Origin: Acetobacter sp.
GTDB lineage: Bacteria > Pseudomonadota > Alphaproteobacteria > RF32 > CAG-239
Assembly: GCA_023665325.1 (NCBI GenBank)
Contig: JAMPED010000011.1
Coordinates: 1 to 49,453 of the forward strand
Direction of reading: 5' to 3'
Length of the DNA: 49,453 nucleotides
Both the position numbers and the translations under genes were made by a program. Below are positions 45,527 through 49,453 of the stretch, piece by piece (within the stretch, counting starts at the first letter, position 1; the number at the start of each line of letters is the position of its first letter). Below the pieces are notes generated by a model. That model did not search any database. It was not told where the DNA came from and saw nothing but the letters and a program-made list of their open reading frames with translations.

Positions 45527-46261
45527 ATGGATAGAAGAGATTTTATTAAAACAACTGCAGCGGTGGCTGCTGCGGTGGCATTACCAAAAATTGGTGAAGC
45601 TGCAACAGGTACGGCTAAAATAGGAGATAAGCAGATGAAAGTATTGTTGGTTAATGGTTCTCCGCACGAAAAGGGGTGTACTTATACGGCTCTAAACGAA
45701 ATTGCTGAGCAGCTCAAGAAAGATGGTGTTGGTTCGGAAATCTTTTGGATTGGCGTGGACGCTATTCACCCTTGCACTGCGTGTGGTGCGTGTCGGAAAC
45801 TTGGGCGTTGCGTCTATAATGATAAGGTGAATGAGTTTGTGGCTAAAGCGGCTGAATTTGATGGTTTTGTGTTAGGCTCGCCGGTGCATTATGCTTCTGC
45901 GAGCGGGGTAATTGTACCATTTATGGACAGAGCGTTTTATTCGGCGTTTGATAAAGATGTGTTTCGGCATAAACCAGCGGCTGCGATTGTGAGTGCGCGT
46001 CGTGCTGGAACAACGGCAACCCTTGATCAACTCTATAAATATTTTGGAATTACTGAAATGCCGGTGATTTCGGGGCGCTATTGGAATATGGTGCACGGTA
46101 ATACGCCGGAGCAAGTGTTGCAAGATAAAGAAGGAATGCAGAATATGCGCATTCTTGCTAAAAATATGGCTTATCACCTTAAGTGTAAGCAGGCTGCGGC
46201 AGCGGTAGGAATTATGCCACCGGAGAAAGAGGTTATTGAATTTACGAATTTTATTCGGTAA
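45527..46261 (+). CDS. Tat-exported flavodoxin-fold NAD(P)H-dependent FMN reductase
   Basis: 244 aa. An N-terminal twin-arginine signal (MDRRDFIKTTAAVAAAVALP) precedes an iron-sulfur-flavoprotein/NADPH-FMN-reductase-like domain: VLLVNGSPHEKGCTYTAL (FMN phosphate loop), CTACGACRKLGRCVYND (Cys motif), FDGFVLGSPVHYASASG. Odd: such FMN reductases are usually cytoplasmic; the Tat signal implies cofactor-loaded export to the periplasm. AAGGAC precedes the ATG. It is followed by a terminator. Confidence 0.82.
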   Translation: MDRRDFIKTTAAVAAAVALPKIGEAATGTAKIGDKQMKVLLVNGSPHEKGCTYTALNEIAEQLKKDGVGSEIFWIGVDAIHPCTACGACRKLGRCVYNDKVNEFVAKAAEFDGFVLGSPVHYASASGVIVPFMDRAFYSAFDKDVFRHKPAAAIVSARRAGTTATLDQLYKYFGITEMPVISGRYWNMVHGNTPEQVLQDKEGMQNMRILAKNMAYHLKCKQAAAAVGIMPPEKEVIEFTNFIR

Positions 46262-46282
46262 TAATGCTACTTTTATGTTATG

Positions 46283-46312
46283 AAACGCAGGGCAGGGGTT
46301 CTGCGTTTTTTT
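46283..46312 (+). terminator. Terminator of the DXS-like operon
   Basis: Stem AAACGCAG/CTGCGTTT with a 10-nt loop and a T-run. Confidence 0.8.
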
Positions 46313-46524
46313 ATGTTTTCAGCAGGAAAAATATGAATAGTTAAAGTTCTCCTTCTAAAAAAAAGAGAGTATATATAAGGAATTAAAATGAAATGATAAA
46401 ACGTAACCACCTTTTATAGACAAATCTTTTTTATTATTCTGCAGCGCTCAATATTTAAGTTAAACTCAAATATTGTACGGATTGGTTTGCACGCCACTGC
46501 GCATTTACCAGAACATAAAAAAAA

Positions 46525-46786
46525 GACCGCCTTATAAAAGGTGGTCGGAGTGTTGACCGCACGTAACAACGAAGAACGCGCCCCCATCTAATAGGAAAAT
46601 CCTATCAGACAAAGCACCCCGACCATTAGCCTAAGGTTGGTTCTTTCACGGTGTGCAGAAACCCTAACCGGCTCAAGTTTTTTCACATCGTCTATATAAT
46701 GGTGTATATTCTACACACCGCTTCGTTGTTATTCGGGGAGCGGTCAAGCATCCCTAAATACAGATACGTCCGGTTCTCTGTATCTG
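46525..46786 (-). ncRNA. Candidate multi-helix structured RNA, unknown class
   Basis: Gene-free but full of long complementarities (plus-strand coordinates): GACCGC 46555-46560 with GCGGTC 46740-46745; AACAACGAAG 46565-46574 with CTTCGTTGTT 46721-46730; 46649-46660 with 46709-46720 (11 of 12 bp, stacked on the previous helix); hairpin ATAGGA-aaa-TCCTAT 46591-46605; hairpin 46761-46767/46780-46786 whose loop word 46770-46775 (CCGGTT) can pair with AACCGG 46666-46671. A T8 terminator ends the minus strand at 46546-46517. Wobble pairs fit either strand, so orientation is probable rather than certain. It does not match tmRNA, RNase P, SRP or 6S features I could recall. The rest of 46313-46917 holds no gene. 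Confidence 0.5.
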
Positions 46787-46863
46787 ATATAATTTTTACA
46801 ATATAAAATTTTAAGATGCAAGCGAAATTTAATCATTCTTTTTAATATGGCTTACATCATAGA

Positions 46864-46891
46864 AATAGAAAAAGACGCCCTAAGGCGTCTT
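46864..46891 (-). terminator. Intrinsic terminator
   Basis: Perfect 8-bp stem AAGACGCC/GGCGTCTT with tetraloop, T-rich tail on the minus strand. It ends the transcript of the 90-aa gene. Confidence 0.75.
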
Positions 46892-46917
46892 GGTTTTACG
46901 TGCGTTGGAGATACACA

Positions 46918-47190
46918 TTAGTATCTAAACCACGGATTGTCTTGGACAATCTCCCATATGCTGGCGATGTAAGCACGCCACTTGGGACTGTGGAGATAGC
47001 GACCAGGGCGCTCTTCCTTGATAGCCAAGAGCTCCTCCGGAATCTCCGATATTTCGTAGCACGGTCCAGGATAGTTTTTCTCATCTTCATCCTGGAATGT
47101 ACCACTGACAACAATGTTGTTGTCTTCCATCAGGTAGAGAGCGGCAAAAATCGGCCCCCACTTTTTTTCTGAAATGCAAATTCCTTCCAT
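46918..47190 (-). CDS. Small orphan protein, paralogue 1
   Basis: 90 aa, soluble, acidic, Trp/Tyr-rich. Not recognised. It aligns with the next protein: YEISEIPEELLAIKEERP vs YEYTNIAKVPENLVDEIAERP, and WEIVQDNPWF vs WSIVQELDASYIF. The start lacks a Shine-Dalgarno and has an AT-rich leader (GTAATTTTT-ATG). Promoter TTGACA-17-TATGCT at 47233-47261. Own terminator. Confidence 0.7.
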   Translation of the reverse strand: MEGICISEKKWGPIFAALYLMEDNNIVVSGTFQDEDEKNYPGPCYEISEIPEELLAIKEERPGRYLHSPKWRAYIASIWEIVQDNPWFRY

Positions 47191-47232
47191 AAAAATTACA
47201 TTTGGTGAAACAATAATTATTAAACTGCTGCA

Positions 47233-47261
47233 AGCATACGCTTGTCTTTGTATTCTGTCAA
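47233..47261 (-). promoter_or_regulatory. Consensus sigma70 promoter
   Basis: Minus strand: TTGACA (47261-47256), a 17-bp spacer, then TATGCT (47238-47233), with a roughly 40-nt SD-less leader. Confidence 0.75.
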
Positions 47262-47301
47262 TAGTTTTGTCGATTAAAATGACAAAAAAGTTCTAACTCC
47301 T

Positions 47302-47332
47302 TAAAAAAGCCCCGAAATATTTTTCGGAGCTC
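47302..47332 (-). terminator. Intrinsic terminator
   Basis: Minus strand: stem AGCTCCGAAA/TTTCGGGGCT and a T6 tail, after the 104-aa gene. Confidence 0.75.
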
Positions 47333-47345
47333 TCAAAAATTAAGC

Positions 47346-47660
47346 CTAATCGGCAAAAATGTACGATGCGTCTAGTTCTTGAACAATGCTCCACAGCTCA
47401 TCGATGAAACTTTGCAACCGCGGTGACGTGTGAAAATTCCACGTTGGGCGTTCCGCAATCTCATCCACCAAATTTTCTGGCACTTTTGCGATGTTTGTAT
47501 ATTCGTACAAAAACTCTGTTGATGGTGTGTGTGGTGGAAATTTTGCGTGAACCGTTACTGTTTCATCTTCTTCCATCACCAAGAAAGCTAATGCTCCATT
47601 GGCAAGCTCTCTGCACCCGATATAATACTTTTGCATAAAATAAAAATTTAAGTTTGACAT
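47346..47660 (-). CDS. Small orphan protein, paralogue 2
   Basis: 104 aa, acidic, aromatic-rich; homologous over its length with 46918-47190. Alignment of N-termini suggests translation could instead start at the internal Met9 (47636), but the upstream leader AAACAATT-ATG resembles the other SD-less genes here, so 47660 is kept. Promoter at 47681-47708. Function unknown. Confidence 0.68.
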   Translation of the reverse strand: MSNLNFYFMQKYYIGCRELANGALAFLVMEEDETVTVHAKFPPHTPSTEFLYEYTNIAKVPENLVDEIAERPTWNFHTSPRLQSFIDELWSIVQELDASYIFAD

Positions 47661-47680
47661 AATTGTTTGCTGATGTGGCT

Positions 47681-47708
47681 AACATAACAGATTATATCTT
47701 TAAGTCAA
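47681..47708 (-). promoter_or_regulatory. Sigma70-type promoter
   Basis: Minus strand: TTGACT (47708-47703), a 16-bp spacer, then TATGTT (47686-47681), about 20 nt before the start codon. Confidence 0.65.
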
Positions 47709-47743
47709 CAAAAGAAAAACTTATTTACTCAGGTTAAACAAAC

Positions 47744-48787
47744 TTACAGTGCACCGCTAAATTTTGTTAATATTTGCAAAACTGCTTGTTTTTTATCCAT
47801 ATTTAAGCGTACCGTTTCATCTAAAATTTTAAGTGTTGCTTCATATGCCTCATATAATTCACGCGGGTGTGCAGCATCAGCTAGATTATCTCGCGCAAAG
47901 CGGCAAATCAACTCCGCAAACAAATCCCAGCAGTCCTCTTCTGCCGCAGCATCATTAGCCAAGTCCAGCAATAACTGTCCATCACACTTTGCCCCGCCAT
48001 AGCATACTTTTTTAATATTTTCATACATCAGAAGTGCATCATTAGCAGCATATTTTAAGGCGCGTCCAATGCTGCCAGCAGAAATTTTTGCTAATCCTTG
48101 TACTTCTGCCTCTTTCAAATCAGGCTGATATCGCCGCAATAAACTTGCCACTTCAGTTTCTTTAAGCGGTTTTAGAGCAAGCCGCGCACATCGTGAACGA
48201 ATTGTCGGCAAGAGTTTCCCTGGGTTATGCGATATCAACAGCAAAATACTTTTAAGCGGCGGTTCTTCCAAAATCTTCAATAAAGCATTTGCACTTGAGA
48301 TATTTAAATCATCAGCACTATCCACAATCACCACACGCCAGTTGTCATTAAACGACTTTTTAGAAAGAAATGTCACCACATCGCGTACATCTTCCACCTT
48401 AATCACTGCTGAGCGTTTTAGCCCTTGGCGCATTTCTTCTCCGGTATCTTCTCCCTGTTTAATCGCTTTAATCAGTTTTTTCTTATCTGTTTCAGTAAAG
48501 TCTCGCTCAAGCACCTTAAAATCTGGATGTGACTTTTGTGCCACTTGCGCAAAAATCGGACTATCAACCGCTACATCTAATGCATTATATTCTTTTCCTT
48601 CTTCTGCAGAAAGCAAAAAACGTGCAATTTTATATGCTAGTGTGGCTTTACCAATTCCTTCGTCACCAGTAATCAGCCATCCGTGATGCAGTGCCCCGCT
48701 ATTAAATGCAGATAAAAACAAGCGGACTTCCTCATCGTGTCCGATAAGATATGGGTTAAGATTAGGATATATTATTTCATTAGCCAT
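47744..48787 (-). CDS. holB: DNA polymerase III subunit delta'
   Basis: 347 aa clamp-loader subunit. N-terminal GHDEEVRLFLSAFNSGALHH followed by GWLITGDEGIGKATLAYKIA (P-loop), VDSADDLNISSANALLKILEEPP (delta-prime/DnaX core), and TIRSRCARL (SRC motif). The zinc-binding cysteines of some delta' proteins are not seen. It follows the exported protein gene by 6 bp (same operon). The ribosome-binding site is weak (GAAGTAA). Confidence 0.92.
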   Translation of the reverse strand: MANEIIYPNLNPYLIGHDEEVRLFLSAFNSGALHHGWLITGDEGIGKATLAYKIARFLLSAEEGKEYNALDVAVDSPIFAQVAQKSHPDFKVLERDFTETDKKKLIKAIKQGEDTGEEMRQGLKRSAVIKVEDVRDVVTFLSKKSFNDNWRVVIVDSADDLNISSANALLKILEEPPLKSILLLISHNPGKLLPTIRSRCARLALKPLKETEVASLLRRYQPDLKEAEVQGLAKISAGSIGRALKYAANDALLMYENIKKVCYGGAKCDGQLLLDLANDAAAEEDCWDLFAELICRFARDNLADAAHPRELYEAYEATLKILDETVRLNMDKKQAVLQILTKFSGAL

Positions 48788-48793
48788 TGCAGA

Positions 48794-49429
48794 TTACTTC
48801 TTTAGCGGACGTTCATCAAGCAATTCATTCAAGTACGCTCTAAACTCTGCAAATTTGGCTATTTGGGCTTCAAACACCGCATTCATAGAGCAATTTTTAC
48901 CGCAAAATCTCGCATCAAAACTAGCATCTGTCGCCCGAACATAAAATGATTTTGCTTTTTTATGATAAGCTGCAAATTTGTAAACATCACTGTCATAGTA
49001 TTTTTCAATAATCTCAGCCCCGATATCTTCATAACAGAGATTGATGTCTTGAAGTGTTTGAGAAATATATGCTAAATTATTACGGTTTTTTTCTTGTTCG
49101 TACATACTGAGCTCAACATTGAGTTGATTTTCTCGCAAATCTAAACACGCATCAATTGATGTTCGCAAACTAGCAATATCTTGATCTTCAAAGTTCTGTT
49201 TTCTTGCCATTTCAGGCTCGTGTATCTGCACAGTTTCAACCTGCACTGGTTTCACCACAACAGGTTTTTGCTCAATAGGCTTAACAAACCGTGGCGCGCT
49301 AACTGCAGTTTCTTCTACTAGTAAATGTTCATCTTCTGGACGAAGAACCTCCGCCGCCATCACCCCAAACGTTGTAGAGAGTATTGTTCCGGCAAGCATT
49401 CCAAAAAACAAGCTGTTTTTATTCATCAT
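48794..49429 (-). CDS. Exported protein of unknown function
   Basis: 211 aa. Signal peptide (MMNKNSLFFGMLAGTILSTTFGVMAA), then a Pro/Val linker (KPIEQKPVVVKPVQVE, about 50-66) and a helical C-terminal domain with four Cys (CLDL, NLCYEDI, RFCGKNC) that could form disulfides. Not recognised. AGGAC precedes the double ATG. Likely co-transcribed with holB; the operon's 5' end may lie beyond the window. Confidence 0.7.
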   Translation of the reverse strand: MMNKNSLFFGMLAGTILSTTFGVMAAEVLRPEDEHLLVEETAVSAPRFVKPIEQKPVVVKPVQVETVQIHEPEMARKQNFEDQDIASLRTSIDACLDLRENQLNVELSMYEQEKNRNNLAYISQTLQDINLCYEDIGAEIIEKYYDSDVYKFAAYHKKAKSFYVRATDASFDARFCGKNCSMNAVFEAQIAKFAEFRAYLNELLDERPLKK

Positions 49430-49453
49430 CGTCCTATCCCTTACTTTTTATTA

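Noticed and set aside
46517..46800. tmRNA, RNase P RNA, SRP RNA or 6S RNA
   Set aside because: None of the diagnostic words (tRNA-like T-arm with CCA, GAGGAAAGTCC, GGAAGGAAGCAGCC) is present on either strand; left as unknown RNA.
46896..47172. Plus-strand and second minus-frame ORFs over the 90-aa gene
   Set aside because: The minus-strand frame 46918-47190 has a promoter, terminator and a paralogue; the others do not.

Overview
The window reads as a contiguous, AT-rich chromosomal segment of a Gram-negative bacterium. A phosphoethanolamine-lipid A transferase, two outer-membrane beta-barrel proteins, an AsmA/YhdP-like envelope protein and Sec/Tat signal peptides support this. The gene set and style (DUF805, DUF3137, TPR-methyltransferase, split housekeeping genes among many orphan ORFs) suggest a host-associated, probably gut, alphaproteobacterium. 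That lineage call is inference. No rRNA, CRISPR array, transposase, integrase or phage module was seen.

Layout. 1-1127: mosaic palindromic repeats, then two tandem pseudoknotted RNA elements directly upstream of an outer-membrane protein gene. 2-8 kb: alanine racemase, TatD hydrolase overlapping tcdA, a coupled pair of secreted ankyrin and fucosyltransferase-like proteins, and tRNA-Leu(CAA). 8.5-21.6 kb: TPR-methyltransferase, a small secreted protein and a 1551-aa protein sharing one C-terminal domain, two DUF3137-like membrane proteins, a secreted DUF4139 protein and an alpha-solenoid repeat protein. 21.7-31.6 kb: rlmH, a GltD-like oxidoreductase, an AsmA/DUF3971 giant, a HAD-like protein, DUF805 and uvrA.

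31.6-32.9 kb holds a 222-bp tandem repeat and a long AT-rich gene-free stretch. Two small XRE-like genes, lon and smpB follow (33-37 kb), then a second mosaic-repeat island (37 kb), a second beta-barrel gene, an aldo-keto reductase, an EptA-type transferase, queH and two tRNA-Ala genes with a duplicated and interrupted tRNA 3' end. 42-46 kb: a secreted GH24-like lysozyme and a DXS-like/Tat-flavoprotein operon behind a MerR-type promoter with a 19-bp spacer. 46.3-49.4 kb: a roughly 290-nt candidate structured RNA, a pair of small paralogous orphan proteins, holB and a periplasmic protein.

The strongest unexplained signals are: (1) twin RNA elements at 679-1107 with the same four-helix pseudoknot plan and compensatory base changes; (2) a set of monocistronic orphan genes with near-consensus promoters and Shine-Dalgarno-less AT-rich leaders, two of which share an identical 14-nt leader word; (3) the multi-helix RNA at about 46525-46786; (4) the MerR-type operator driving an atypical DXS paralogue; (5) the large/small protein pair sharing a novel C-terminal domain.
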